Below are positions 1 through 8,789 of a stretch of 64,000 bases of DNA, in pieces. Numbering within the stretch: the first letter of the stretch is position 1; every line of letters starts with the position of its first letter. The stretch is from Streptomyces dangxiongensis (GTDB lineage: Bacteria; Actinomycetota; Actinomycetes; Streptomycetales; Streptomycetaceae): assembly GCF_003675325.1 (NCBI RefSeq), contig NZ_CP033073.1:496001-560000 (forward strand), written 5' to 3'. The notes below the pieces were generated by a model, which saw only the letters and a list, made by a program, of their open reading frames with translations, was not told where the DNA came from and searched no databases. The position numbers and the translations under genes are program-made.

Positions 1-1
1 T

Positions 2-599
2 GCCCTGCTCGGCATCACGGGCAGTCCCGGCGCGGGCAAGACGACGCTCGCCGCCCGCCTCGTGGACGCCCTGAACGGCGACGATCCGCAGTGGGCGGTG
101 CACGTGCCCATGGACGGCTTCCATCTCGCCGACGCCGAGCTGGACCGGCTGGGCCGCCGGGACCGCAAGGGCGCGCCGGACACCTTCGACGCGGCCGGAT
201 ACGCGGCGCTGCTGCGGCGGCTGCGCGAGGAGAGCGGCGAGGTGGTGTACGCGCCGGCGTTCGAGCGGGTGCTGGAGCAGCCGGTCGCGGGCGCGATCCC
301 GGTGCCGCCCGCCCGGCTGGTGGTGACCGAGGGCAACTACCTGCTGCTGCGGGAGGGGGCGTGGGGGCGGGTGCGGCGGTGCCTGGACGAGGTGTGGTTC
401 TGCGAGACGGACGAGGACGAGCGGGTGCGCCGGCTGGTCGCCCGGCACGAGGAGTTCGGCAAGGACCACGGCGGCTGCCGTGGCCTGGGTGCGGGGCACG
501 GACCAGCGCAACGCCGACCTGGTGGCGGCGACGCGGGAACGGGCGGACCTGCTGCTGCCGGCCACCGCCCTGCCCGCCCCGCGGCCCCCGGCGACCTGA
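2..599 (+). pseudogene. Nucleoside/uridine kinase-like P-loop protein, frameshifted, start outside window
   Basis: The reading frame entering at the left edge encodes a Walker A motif (GSPGAGKTT) almost at once, then the MDGFH motif and the TEGNYLLL strand typical of the uridine/pantothenate-kinase-like family that phosphorylates small nucleosides or sugars with ATP. After residues EEFGKDH the frame turns into nonsense. Moving one base (an extra G near 470) restores a family-like C-terminus (AAVAWVRGTDQRNADLV) ending at a TGA at 597-599. About 43 C-terminal residues are therefore lost by a single-base insertion, or the base is a sequencing error. The start codon lies before the window. Family assignment is fairly sure; substrate is not. 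Confidence 0.75.
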
Positions 600-802
600 G
601 ACCCGGCCGGGTCCCGGCCGTACGGCCGGTTCGTGCCGGGCGGGCTGAACCACGACGGGCCGCGGACCGTATCCGTGGGCACGGCGGAGAGTCTGCCGGT
701 ACGACTCGTGCAGCGGTGGCGGGAGCGGTGCGCCGGCAGGACCGTGACCGGGCCCGCGGGCACCGGTCCGTCGCGCGGACCGGTGCCACCCTGGGACGGA
801 CG

Positions 803-2647
803 ATGACGCGCGAACAGCACCTGGTCCTCACTCCCGGGCTTCCGGCCGCTGAGCCGGTACGGCGGGCTCCGGTCGGCCGGTACGCCCGGCTGCGCAGGCA
901 CGGGCGCCGGCTGACGCCGCTCCTCGTCGTGCTGCTGCTGGCGCAGATGGCCGCGGCGATGGTCACCACGGCGGTGCGGCAGACCCCCACCATCGACGAA
1001 CCCGTGTACGTGGCGACGGCCACCGACTACCTGCACACGCACCGGGTGCGCTACAACCCCGAGCATCCGCCGCTCGGGAAACTCCTGATCGCGGCCGGGG
1101 TGGCGGTGGCGGACCCGCACTACGACCCTGCGTACACCGCCGACCAGGGGAAAGCGGGCCGGCATCTGCTGTACGAGTCGGGCAATGACCCCTGGCGGGT
1201 GATGCTGTGGGCGCGGCTGCCGGTGATCGCGCTGACCCTGCTGTGCGGGCTGGTCGCCTTCGCGTTCGCCCGGGAGGTGGCGGGCCCGGCGGGTGGAACC
1301 GTGGCGCTCGCCCTGTACGCCTTCTCGCCCGACCTGATCGCCCATGGCTCACTTGCCACCCTGGACGTGCCGGCGGCCGGGTTCGTGCTGACGTCGGCCT
1401 GGCTGGTGTGGCGGGCGCGGCGACGGCCCGTCCCGTACCTGCCGGCGGCCGGGGCCGCGCTGGGAGCGGCCGTGGCGACGAAGATGAGCGCGCTGCCGGC
1501 GGTGCCGGTACTGACGGTGCTGGCGGCGCTGTCCATGGTGTCCGCCCACCGATCCGCTCAGGCCACGAGGCCCGACCCGGTCCGGCGCCGGTTTCTCCCG
1601 GCCTTCCGCCCGACCGTATCGACCCGGCCGGCCCCGCCGGACCGACCGACCCCGGCGGGCCGGCCGGAGCGGCAGGCTCTTGCATGGTCCGGGATGCGGC
1701 TGCCGACGGTCGGGGCGGCGCTGCTGGGTGCCGCCGTCGTGGCATTCGTTGCGCTCGCCGTCGTCTGGGCCGCGTATCTGGCCGTCGATCCCTGGCTGCG
1801 GTTCACGCCCGCCGAGCCCGTCCCGGCCGTCCACGGGCTGCGCGGGCGTCTGGTGGACCTGCTGCCGGTGCCCGAGGCGTACCGGGCGGGGATGCGGATG
1901 CAGTTCGGGCTGGAGGACTATCCCTGGCAGGGCTATCTGTTCGGGCACGTGTACACCGGTTCGCTCTGGTACTACCTGCCGGCCGCCCTGCTGGTGAAGA
2001 CGCCGCTCGGGCTGGCGGCGCTGGGCGCGGCCGGCGCGGTGGCGGTCGTGGCGGTGCGGCGGCTGCGGCCCGCGGCGCCGTACCTGCTGCTGCCGCCCCT
2101 CGTCCTGCTGGCGGTGGCGATGACCGGGGCGCGGGACTTCGGCACCCGGTACGCCCTGTTCGTGCCGATGTTCCTCGCGGTGGCGGCGGGCTGCCTGCCC
2201 GTGCCGCACCGGAACCGGGGCGCGGGCAGGCGCTGGGGCGGGTTCCTGACCGGCGCGCTCGTGCTGTACGTGGCGGTGAGTTCGCTGCGGACGTTCCCGT
2301 ACTACCTGCCGTACGCGAACGAGGCCTTCGGCGGCCCGGCGCACACGCACCGTCTGCTGCACGACTCCAACGTCGACTGGGGACAGGACCTGGGCCGGCT
2401 CGCCGACCGGCTCCGGCAGCGGTACCCGGGCGAGCGGGTGTGGCTGGTGTACAAGGGCAGCGGAGTGCCGTCGTACTACGGCATCCACGCCGCCGATCCG
2501 CGCCGGGTGCCGCCGGAGCGTGTGCGCGGACTGCTGGTGGTGTCCGACTCCGCGGTCGCCAAGGCGCGCGGCAGGCTCGCCGAGCTGATCGCCGGCAGCC
2601 GGCCGGCCGGCGAAGTAGGTCATTCCATCAGCCTCTTTCGGCGGTGA
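803..2647 (+). CDS. Membrane glycosyltransferase, GT-C fold (PMT/ArnT-like)
   Basis: 614 residues starting at an ATG with GGACGGA just upstream. A hydrophobic segment at about residues 35-55 is followed by an acidic TIDEP motif (Asp65-Glu66) and NPEHPPL, the exterior-loop signature of polyprenyl-phosphate-sugar-dependent glycosyltransferases such as protein O-mannosyltransferases and ArnT. Many further membrane segments follow, with an ARDFGTRYAL stretch in the second half and a soluble C-terminal part with DSNVDWGQDL. The protein should transfer a sugar from a lipid carrier on the outer face of the membrane to a protein or lipid acceptor. The acceptor cannot be read from the sequence. The gene stands alone between the broken kinase and the RpiR regulator. 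Confidence 0.85.
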   Translation: MTREQHLVLTPGLPAAEPVRRAPVGRYARLRRHGRRLTPLLVVLLLAQMAAAMVTTAVRQTPTIDEPVYVATATDYLHTHRVRYNPEHPPLGKLLIAAGVAVADPHYDPAYTADQGKAGRHLLYESGNDPWRVMLWARLPVIALTLLCGLVAFAFAREVAGPAGGTVALALYAFSPDLIAHGSLATLDVPAAGFVLTSAWLVWRARRRPVPYLPAAGAALGAAVATKMSALPAVPVLTVLAALSMVSAHRSAQATRPDPVRRRFLPAFRPTVSTRPAPPDRPTPAGRPERQALAWSGMRLPTVGAALLGAAVVAFVALAVVWAAYLAVDPWLRFTPAEPVPAVHGLRGRLVDLLPVPEAYRAGMRMQFGLEDYPWQGYLFGHVYTGSLWYYLPAALLVKTPLGLAALGAAGAVAVVAVRRLRPAAPYLLLPPLVLLAVAMTGARDFGTRYALFVPMFLAVAAGCLPVPHRNRGAGRRWGGFLTGALVLYVAVSSLRTFPYYLPYANEAFGGPAHTHRLLHDSNVDWGQDLGRLADRLRQRYPGERVWLVYKGSGVPSYYGIHAADPRRVPPERVRGLLVVSDSAVAKARGRLAELIAGSRPAGEVGHSISLFRR

Positions 2648-2723
2648 GCCCGCTGGCTCAACCCCCTGGTCACGGGGTCGGTGAGCTATGTTGAGTGCTC
2701 GGGCAGACAAAGGAGGCCGACCG

Positions 2724-3641
2724 GTGCCCTCGCCGCAGCAGGCACGCGCACAGGCATCAGCGATCACGTCGGGCAAGACCGTGCCCGAGGCCGAGGCCTC
2801 CCCGACCTCCCGGCTCCGGGAACTGTTCGACGGGCCCCGTCTGTCGCCGGGACAGCGGCGCATCGCCCAGTACCTGATCGAGCACATCACCGAAGCCGCG
2901 TTCCTGCCGATCACCGAGCTGGCGGACCGGGTCGGGGTCAGCCAGCCCTCCGTCACCCGCTTCGCCGCCGCCGTCGGCTTCAGCGGCTACCCCGCGCTGC
3001 GGGAGAGGCTCCAGTCGATCGCGCTGAGCGGCCTGGCCGGCGGGCCCGGCGAGGAGAACCGGGCCAACGAGCTCCAGGCGGCCGTCGACGCCGAGATCCA
3101 GAACCTGGAGAACCTGCGGCGCGACTTCGCCGACCCCGACCGGGTGATCCGCGCCGGCCGCGAGCTGTCCCGGTCCACCCCGCTGACCGTGCTGGGCCTG
3201 CGCATCTCGGTGTCGCTCGCCGAGTACTTCGGTTACGCCGCCCGCCGTATCCACCCCGACGTGCGGCTGGTGACGCGGGGCGGCAGCGTGGCCTACGACG
3301 CGCTGCTCCAGGCCCGCGAGGCCGGCGGGAGCTGGGTGCTGGCCTTCGCCATGCCCCGGCACTCGCAGGAGACGCTCAACGCCCTGAAGGTGGCACGCGG
3401 TGCCGGTCTGCGGGTCGCCCTGGTGACCGACCTGGCGCTCGGACCGCTGGCCGACGAGGCCGACATCGCCTTCGCCACCGGCACCGGTTCACGGCTGGTG
3501 TTCGACTCGTACTCCGCCCCCGGGGTGCTGGCCGCCGCGCTGCTCCAGGCCATGACCGACGCCGATCCGGAGCGCACCCAGGCCCGGCTGGAGAAGTACG
3601 AGCAGCTCTCGGACCACCACCAGTTCTTCCTCCGGGACTGA
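2724..3641 (+). CDS. MurR/RpiR family transcriptional regulator
   Basis: 305 residues. The GTG at 2724 is chosen because AAAGGAGG lies 7 nt upstream; an in-frame earlier start at 2688 would bury this ribosome site in the coding region. The N-terminal HTH_6 domain (about residues 35-110) contains ITELADRVGVSQPSVTRFAAAVGF, trimmed here to its core ADRVGVSQPSVTRF, the usual recognition helix of the family. A SIS sugar-phosphate-binding domain follows (about 120-270). Such proteins sense phosphosugars and control sugar or amino-sugar catabolic genes, but no such gene is adjacent. A near-palindrome 120 bp downstream of its stop (3760-3779) is a possible target. Confidence 0.9.
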   Translation: MPSPQQARAQASAITSGKTVPEAEASPTSRLRELFDGPRLSPGQRRIAQYLIEHITEAAFLPITELADRVGVSQPSVTRFAAAVGFSGYPALRERLQSIALSGLAGGPGEENRANELQAAVDAEIQNLENLRRDFADPDRVIRAGRELSRSTPLTVLGLRISVSLAEYFGYAARRIHPDVRLVTRGGSVAYDALLQAREAGGSWVLAFAMPRHSQETLNALKVARGAGLRVALVTDLALGPLADEADIAFATGTGSRLVFDSYSAPGVLAAALLQAMTDADPERTQARLEKYEQLSDHHQFFLRD

Positions 3642-3759
3642 ACCGGTCCTCCCGCAGGCGCGGCGCTGGTACGGCGACCGATCCTTCCGCGCGGGCCGCA
3701 CATAAGTGAAGATCTTGCGGTCTCCCACCCCGCGAACGGGGATGATTCGCCACAGACCG

Positions 3760-3810
3760 CGCATGAATTTTTTCATACGTCTTGCAAACTGGACCGCATA
3801 TATAAATACT
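3760..3810 (+). promoter_or_regulatory. AT-rich promoter island with near-palindromic operator candidate
   Basis: This stretch stands out as AT-rich in a GC-rich window. Positions 3760-3779 form a near palindrome with 8-bp arms (CGCATGAA / TTCATACG, one mismatch) around TTTT. Immediately downstream TTGCAA (3782-3787) and AATACT (3805-3810) are separated by 17 bp and resemble -35 and -10 boxes. It would drive the hypothetical gene at 4030 with a roughly 200-nt leader. The palindrome could be the operator of the neighbouring RpiR protein; that link is inference. Confidence 0.5.
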
Positions 3811-4029
3811 GCTCACGGATCGCACCCGGCCGACTCCGGGCACGGTCAGCACCCGACGCCCGGGGCCCCCGCACGGACACCCCCAGCCGCCGTCCCCTAC
3901 CCACGTCGGCGCCCGGGGCGTTCCGGGGCGCGTCGCCTGCGCGAGGCGCCCGTGGCGGCCCCGGCCATCCCCTGGGCCGGGGCCGCCACGAACCCGTCGA
4001 CCACCTCCCGACGCCGCACACCGGAAGCG
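3811..4029 (+). other. Long GC-rich leader without a recognised gene
   Basis: Between the AT-rich promoter island and the next gene lies about 220 bp with no convincing coding signal on either strand and no recognised riboswitch. It reads as a long 5' untranslated leader if the promoter at 3782-3810 is real. Confidence 0.35.
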
Positions 4030-4410
4030 ATGATCATGCCCCTGACCAGCACGCGCATCAGTCCCGACTGGCCCTGTCAGGTCAAGACTCCGGGCTCGTA
4101 CGACTGGGAACGCTCGGCGGCCAAGTGGCTGCGCGAACTGATCCCCGCGCGCTACTCCAGCTATCCGGCGCTCATCCGGCACCCCGTCCTGCTCGCCCGG
4201 CACGCGCAGATCCAGGTACAGCAGGAGATCCGGGTCGCACGGACCGCCCTCCAGACCGCGCGGGCGGAACTGCCGGTGCTCGGGCTGCCGGAATCGGTGA
4301 TCGAACACACGATCAAGATGTACGCCGCCGAGGTCCTCCAGCTCCAGCACATCGCCCGCAGCGTGCGCGTGGTGAGCGAGGCACTGGCCGCCCGCGGCAC
4401 GAGCCGCTGA
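4030..4410 (+). CDS. Conserved-looking hypothetical protein
   Basis: 126 residues from an ATG at 4030 (a second in-frame ATG at 4036 is also possible). The product is soluble, with a Trp-rich N-terminal part (SPDWPCQVKTPGSYDWERSA) and a long amphipathic helical C-terminal part rich in Ala, Arg, Gln and Leu (residues about 45-120) that could form a coiled coil. Good codon-position bias supports it being real. I do not recognise the family. It follows a likely promoter and precedes a regulatory phosphatase, so a role in signalling is conceivable but unproven. Confidence 0.6.
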   Translation: MIMPLTSTRISPDWPCQVKTPGSYDWERSAAKWLRELIPARYSSYPALIRHPVLLARHAQIQVQQEIRVARTALQTARAELPVLGLPESVIEHTIKMYAAEVLQLQHIARSVRVVSEALAARGTSR

Positions 4411-4663
4411 CCCCTCCGCCCGCTCCGCGAGCCCGTCCGCGCAGCTCGCGCCAGTGGCTCAGGAGTGTCCCACCCCCCGCTCCTCGCCTCGCCAGTCCGC
4501 CCGTCGCCATCGGCCTGCGCACCTCCCTCCGCCCCTGCTCCGACCCTGTTCGCCCCCATTCGCTCGACCCGCCCCCGCGGTCAGAAATCTTGTGCGACGG
4601 TCACATGAACCTGCACCTGGCAGACGAGTGATCGAACGGCCCCTGATGTGCAATGCTCGTCGC

Positions 4664-7108
4664 GTGACGAGCGAGCCCGTACCCCCGGTGGCCCCCGGCA
4701 CCAGCACCGATGTGGCGGCGCTGGCCAAGGTCGTGGCCCGGCAGCGTGCCGAGATGGAGCGGCTGCGGGACCGGGCGGCGACCTCCGCCGTGCTGGAGCG
4801 GGCCAAGGGCGTGCTGATGGCCCTCACCGGGTGCACGCCGGACGCCGCGCAGACGGAGCTGACGCGGCGGGCCGAGGACGGCAACCGCACCCTCCTCGAA
4901 CAGTGCTGGATCACCCTGGGCGGCCTGCCGCGCCCCGGCCGGCCCGCCGCCACGGAACCGGCCTCACCGGCTCCGGCCCCACCCGGCACCATGGCACCCG
5001 CCTCACCGGCCGGTGCCGGATCCTGGGCGACCCCGCCCGCCGGCACGATGGACCTCGCGGAGGTGCTCGGGCACGCCGGCCGGGACCTGGTCCGGGTCGG
5101 CTCGCCGCAAGAACTGGCCGAATGCCTCCTGGAACACCTCGCACCCGAGCTGGGCGCAGACGCGGTGATGCTCTACGAGCGGCTGCCCGAGGGCGGCCTC
5201 GGGCTGATCGGGCACGCCGGCGTCGACACCACCGTCGCCGCCCAGTGGCGTCACGTGCCGCCGGTGACCGGGGTCGCCGCGCTGGACGTCCTGCGGTCCG
5301 GGGAGCCGCGCTGGCTGGAGGACCCCGCCGCGGACGGCGAGCGGTACCAGATCATCGGCAGCCCCCCGGAGCGCTGGCTCTCCCGCGCCTGGCTGCCCGT
5401 GCCGGCCGGGGACGCGGCGTCCGTAGCCCTCGGTGTGCTGCGTCGGCGCCGCGGGCCGTTCACCGCGCGCGAGCGGGAGCTGCTGCGGGCCATGGCCCGG
5501 CTGAGCGCGGGCCGGCTGCGGGCCTTCGACGGCCCGCGGCAGCGTGCGGCCGAGGGCGTCTCCCGGACCGTGCAGGCGGTGTTCGACGCGCTGCCGGGCG
5601 CGGTCACCCTGCTGACCCCGCTGCGGGACTCCTCCGGCGAGGTGGCGGACTACCGCATCGACGCCGCCACCCCGGGGGCGGTCGACGTGTTCGGCCGGAC
5701 CGGCCGCGACATGGTCGGCAGCCACCTCCTGGAGAGCTATCCGTCGGTCGCCGGGGAACCGCTGTGGCAGGGCTGCCTCCAGGCGCTCGGGACCGGCGTG
5801 CCGTTCGAGGGCGAGCCCTTCGCCCACCGGGACGTCATCGACGGCGTGCCGGTCACCGCCACCTACTCGGTACGGGCGGCCCCGCTGGGCGACGGCCTGG
5901 TGGTGACCTGGCTGCGGCACGACGGGGTGGACCGGCAGGAGCAGCGCCTGGCCGACGTGCAGCGTCTCGGCAACCTCGGCTGGGCCAACTGGAACCTGAT
6001 CACCCAGGAGATCTCCTGGGCCGTGCAGACGTACACCGTGCTGGGCCGGGCTCCCGGGCGGCGGCCGGTCCGGCTGGAGAAGCTGCCCAGCCTGGCCGTA
6101 CCGGAGGACGCGGGCCCGCTGGCCCACGCGATCGCCGGACTCGTACGCCACGCGCGCCCCTTCGACGTGCCGTTCCGCGTCGAGACGTCCGCGGGCGTCA
6201 GGCATCTGCGGATGGTCGCGGAGGCCGTCACGGCACCCGACGGCACCCCCGTCGAGGTGCACGGCTTCGTGCAGGACCTCACCGCGCAGCGCAGCGCGGA
6301 GCTGGCGCTGGTGGAGAGCGAGCGCGCGATGCTGCTCCAGCGCGGCATCCTTCAGGCCGAACGGGCGCTGGCGGCGCGGCTCCAGCACGCCCTGCTGCCG
6401 CTGCCCAGCAAGCCGGTGCAGTTGGCCGGGCTGCGCGTCGAGGTCGCCTACCTGCCCGCGCAGGCCGGGGTCCACGTCGGCGGTGACTGGTTCAGCGCCA
6501 TCGAGCTTCCCGACTCCGACGCGCTGTTCGTGGTCGGTGACGTGGCGGGCCACGGCATCGGCGCCGTGGCCACCATGGCTCAGCTCCGGTTCACCGCGAA
6601 GGGCATGGTCAGCACCGGCTCCTCGCTGACCGGGGCGCTGGCACGGCTCAACCGGCTGCTGCTGCACTCCCGCGACGGCCAGACCACCGCCACCATGGTC
6701 CTGGCCCGCTACGACCCCGGGGAACACGTCCTGGCCTGGGCCCAGGCCGGGCACCCGCCGCCGCTGCTGGTGCGCCGGGGCGAGGTGCGCTACCTCGACC
6801 GGCCCGGCGGCATGCTGCTCGGCGCGACCGGCTCATCCGTCTACGATTCGGCGGAGCTGCGTCTGGAACCCGGTGACCGGCTGCTGCTGTACACCGACGG
6901 TCTGGTGGAGCGTCCCGGTGAGGGGCTCGACGCGGGCTTCGACCGGCTGGCCGCGGCGGTGCGCGCCCACGGCCGCGACGAGTCCGGCTCGCTGGAGGCG
7001 CTGCTCGCCACGATGCTGGCGGACGAGCGGCGGGACGACGTGTGTGTGCTCGACATCCGCATGCCGGCGCAGGACGCGCAGGACACGCCGGGGACCGCGG
7101 GCGGCTAG
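4664..7108 (+). CDS. ANTAR-GAF-PAS-PP2C (SpoIIE-type) regulatory phosphatase
   Basis: About 814 residues. Domains in order: an ANTAR-like helical RNA-binding module (about 15-75, with SAVLERAKGVLMA), a GAF domain (about 130-285), one or two PAS domains (about 300-545), and a PP2C/SpoIIE Ser/Thr phosphatase domain (about 560-800) with metal-binding motifs VGGDW (about 606), GDVAGHG (about 625) and RRDDVCVLDIR near the end. Such proteins dephosphorylate anti-anti-sigma factors in partner-switching pathways that control sigma-B-like stress sigma factors. The GTG at 4664 keeps ANTAR near the terminus; an ATG at 4646 would add six residues, and neither has a strong ribosome site. No sigma or anti-sigma partner lies nearby. 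Confidence 0.88.
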   Translation: MTSEPVPPVAPGTSTDVAALAKVVARQRAEMERLRDRAATSAVLERAKGVLMALTGCTPDAAQTELTRRAEDGNRTLLEQCWITLGGLPRPGRPAATEPASPAPAPPGTMAPASPAGAGSWATPPAGTMDLAEVLGHAGRDLVRVGSPQELAECLLEHLAPELGADAVMLYERLPEGGLGLIGHAGVDTTVAAQWRHVPPVTGVAALDVLRSGEPRWLEDPAADGERYQIIGSPPERWLSRAWLPVPAGDAASVALGVLRRRRGPFTARERELLRAMARLSAGRLRAFDGPRQRAAEGVSRTVQAVFDALPGAVTLLTPLRDSSGEVADYRIDAATPGAVDVFGRTGRDMVGSHLLESYPSVAGEPLWQGCLQALGTGVPFEGEPFAHRDVIDGVPVTATYSVRAAPLGDGLVVTWLRHDGVDRQEQRLADVQRLGNLGWANWNLITQEISWAVQTYTVLGRAPGRRPVRLEKLPSLAVPEDAGPLAHAIAGLVRHARPFDVPFRVETSAGVRHLRMVAEAVTAPDGTPVEVHGFVQDLTAQRSAELALVESERAMLLQRGILQAERALAARLQHALLPLPSKPVQLAGLRVEVAYLPAQAGVHVGGDWFSAIELPDSDALFVVGDVAGHGIGAVATMAQLRFTAKGMVSTGSSLTGALARLNRLLLHSRDGQTTATMVLARYDPGEHVLAWAQAGHPPPLLVRRGEVRYLDRPGGMLLGATGSSVYDSAELRLEPGDRLLLYTDGLVERPGEGLDAGFDRLAAAVRAHGRDESGSLEALLATMLADERRDDVCVLDIRMPAQDAQDTPGTAGG

Positions 7109-7114
7109 CGGTAC

Positions 7115-7133
7115 CGCCCCTGCCGCCGGGGCG
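7115..7133. terminator. Short bidirectional hairpin between convergent genes
   Basis: CGCCCC (7115-7120) pairs with GGGGCG (7128-7133) around a 7-nt loop, between the stop of the phosphatase and the stop of the flavin reductase on the other strand. There is no T-tract, as is common in Streptomyces. Confidence 0.4.
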
Positions 7134-7865
7134 TCAGTCCGCGGGATGGCCGGCCTCGATGGTGACGGCATCGGAGAGCCGCAGCAGCGGTCCTTCCCGT
7201 CCCGTGCCCCACTGGACCGGGTCGAGCACGAAGCCGACGTGGTCGCCGCCGTCGGTGCGGTGGAGCACGGTGCCGACGAGCCAGGCCGCGGCGTCCGCCA
7301 GGACGGCGGTGCCGCCGGGCCCCTCCCGCCAGGCCAGCCCCGCGAACTTGTCGGTCTCGTCGCCCGTCTCGCCGCCGAACAGCTCCGCGAGGTCCCGTCG
7401 GTCGCGGGTGAGCAGATGGACTGTGAGGTGCTGCGCGGCCCGGGCCACCCGGTAGGTGCGGTTGGCCTTGGACAGCCACACGGCGAACCGGGGCGGCTTC
7501 AGGGAACACTGCGAGGCGAAACCCACCAGGCAGCCGGCCCGCTCGCCGTCCGCGACCGCCGTCACCACGCACATGTCGGGATCCAGCCGCGCGAAGAAGT
7601 CCTCCACGTCCCCCTGGCGCTCCGCGTCTCCCTGACCGCCCATGCCCTCCTGGCCGTTGCCGTCCGTCTGCCCGTTGCCGTCCACGCCGGCACCCTCGTC
7701 CGCCCGGTCCATCCCGGCACCTCCGTCCGCCATACCGTTCCGCTGCCGTCCCGCCCCACCGTCCTGCGCTGCCGCCCCCATTGCCCGGTCCCGGTCCCCC
7801 GGCCCGCGGTGGACGCGGTGGACAAGGGTGCGGCCGTCGCTGCTTGTTCCCGGTGTGCCGCTCAT
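7134..7865 (-). CDS. Flavin reductase family FMN-binding protein
   Basis: 243 residues if translation begins at the ATG at 7865, which overlaps the stop of the upstream gene (ATGA), implying translational coupling. The C-terminal 165 residues are a split-barrel flavin reductase domain (DVEDFFARLDPDMCVVTAV, GFASQCSLKPPRFAVWLSK trimmed: SQCSLKPPRFAVW; HLLTRDRRDLAELFGGET). These use NAD(P)H to reduce free flavin for partner monooxygenases. The first about 75 residues are unusual low-complexity sequence rich in Gly, Asp, Met and Gln with repeats such as GNGQTDGNGQEGMGGQGD. An internal Met about 75 codons in may be the real start, leaving a normal-length enzyme. Confidence 0.82.
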   Translation of the reverse strand: MSGTPGTSSDGRTLVHRVHRGPGDRDRAMGAAAQDGGAGRQRNGMADGGAGMDRADEGAGVDGNGQTDGNGQEGMGGQGDAERQGDVEDFFARLDPDMCVVTAVADGERAGCLVGFASQCSLKPPRFAVWLSKANRTYRVARAAQHLTVHLLTRDRRDLAELFGGETGDETDKFAGLAWREGPGGTAVLADAAAWLVGTVLHRTDGGDHVGFVLDPVQWGTGREGPLLRLSDAVTIEAGHPAD

Positions 7866-8656
7866 GACTCCTCGCCGGCGCCGGTCCGTGACTCCAGTGC
7901 GCGGCGGGTGTCGTCGCCGTAGACGCCCTTCTCGTCGCCGCTGATGCCGTACCAGAGCTGGAAGCGGGCCACGGCCTCGGTGAGGATGGCGTCGTAGGTG
8001 CCGCTGGTGGTGCCGTCGCGGTAGACGTCCGGGACGCGCAGCAGGCGCCGCTGCAGTTCCGTGACCGGGGGTCCGGTGTCGCCCTGGCGGAGGGTGCCGG
8101 GGCCGTCGGGATCGGGCGCGGTGGCGGCGGGCGGCGGGACGGACGCGGTGGCGGGTGGGGCGGCCGTGGTGGGCGCGGAGGCCGTGCTCGGCGGGGCGGC
8201 CGGCGGAGCCGCGGCGGCCTGTTGTCGGCCGGGGAGGAGCAGGGCGCAGCCGAAACCGGCGAGGGCGGCCGCCGCGACGGCACCACCAGCGGCACCTACG
8301 ACGGCCCGGCGAAGGTGTGCACGTCCGGTGCGAAGGTGTTCCGGAGGTCCCGAGCCGGGACCGGACGCGCCCCGGGTGGGGGCCTTCGCAGGACGGGCCG
8401 GGCGGGGGCCGGACACGTCCGGGGTTGGGGCCTTCGGGGCACGGGCCGAGGGCACGGGCGGGAGTTCCCGGGTGTCCTCCTCGGCGGGAGGCGGGTGCGG
8501 GCCGGGTGCCGTGCCGGAGGGCTCCCACGTCACCGGGTCCGGCCGGAACTCCCGCATCAGCTCGGCGAGGGCGTCGAAGCGGCGGAGCCGTAGCACATGG
8601 ATGGGTTCCGACTCCGTTGCCGGCGGCGGCTGTTCGGGGTGGGGCGGTGTCGGCAC
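7862..8656 (-). CDS. Membrane-anchored peptidoglycan-binding domain protein
   Basis: 264 residues from a GTG with a strong GGAAGGAG site. Order: an N-terminal cytoplasmic region with a VLRLRRFDALAELMREF segment and Pro-rich stretches, one membrane segment (AAGGAVAAAALAGFGCALLL, about residues 115-140), an Ala/Pro/Thr-rich linker, then a C-terminal PG_binding_1 domain (TLRQGDTGPPVTELQRRLL ... YDAILTEAVARFQ). The domain would lie outside the membrane and bind cell-wall peptidoglycan. It overlaps the flavin reductase by four bases. This Pro/Ala-linker architecture is common in Streptomyces and often sits beside anti-sigma or regulatory genes; its role here is unknown. Confidence 0.8.
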   Translation of the reverse strand: MPTPPHPEQPPPATESEPIHVLRLRRFDALAELMREFRPDPVTWEPSGTAPGPHPPPAEEDTRELPPVPSARAPKAPTPDVSGPRPARPAKAPTRGASGPGSGPPEHLRTGRAHLRRAVVGAAGGAVAAAALAGFGCALLLPGRQQAAAAPPAAPPSTASAPTTAAPPATASVPPPAATAPDPDGPGTLRQGDTGPPVTELQRRLLRVPDVYRDGTTSGTYDAILTEAVARFQLWYGISGDEKGVYGDDTRRALESRTGAGEES

Positions 8657-8789
8657 CTGGCTCTCCTTCCGTCCCCCGGGTACGGGGCTCGCGCGGTTCC
8701 CGCACGGGGATACGGGGCCCGCGGCGGACCCGTTCAGGCTCGCTCCTCCCCCGCCGCGCGTCCGTCCGGCGAACGGCACGGACGTCCGA

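Noticed and set aside
15..653. Long open frame on the minus strand opposite the kinase
   Set aside because: Arg/Pro-rich composition typical of the antisense of GC-rich coding DNA; no ribosome site or family match.
62..802. Extension of the glycosyltransferase frame upstream to 62
   Set aside because: That part is the kinase reading frame plus out-of-frame sequence after its frameshift; the ATG at 803 has a ribosome site and begins the glycosyltransferase family match.
8222..8593. Plus-strand open frame inside the peptidoglycan-binding gene
   Set aside because: Antisense to a gene with a strong ribosome site, membrane helix and domain; no independent support.
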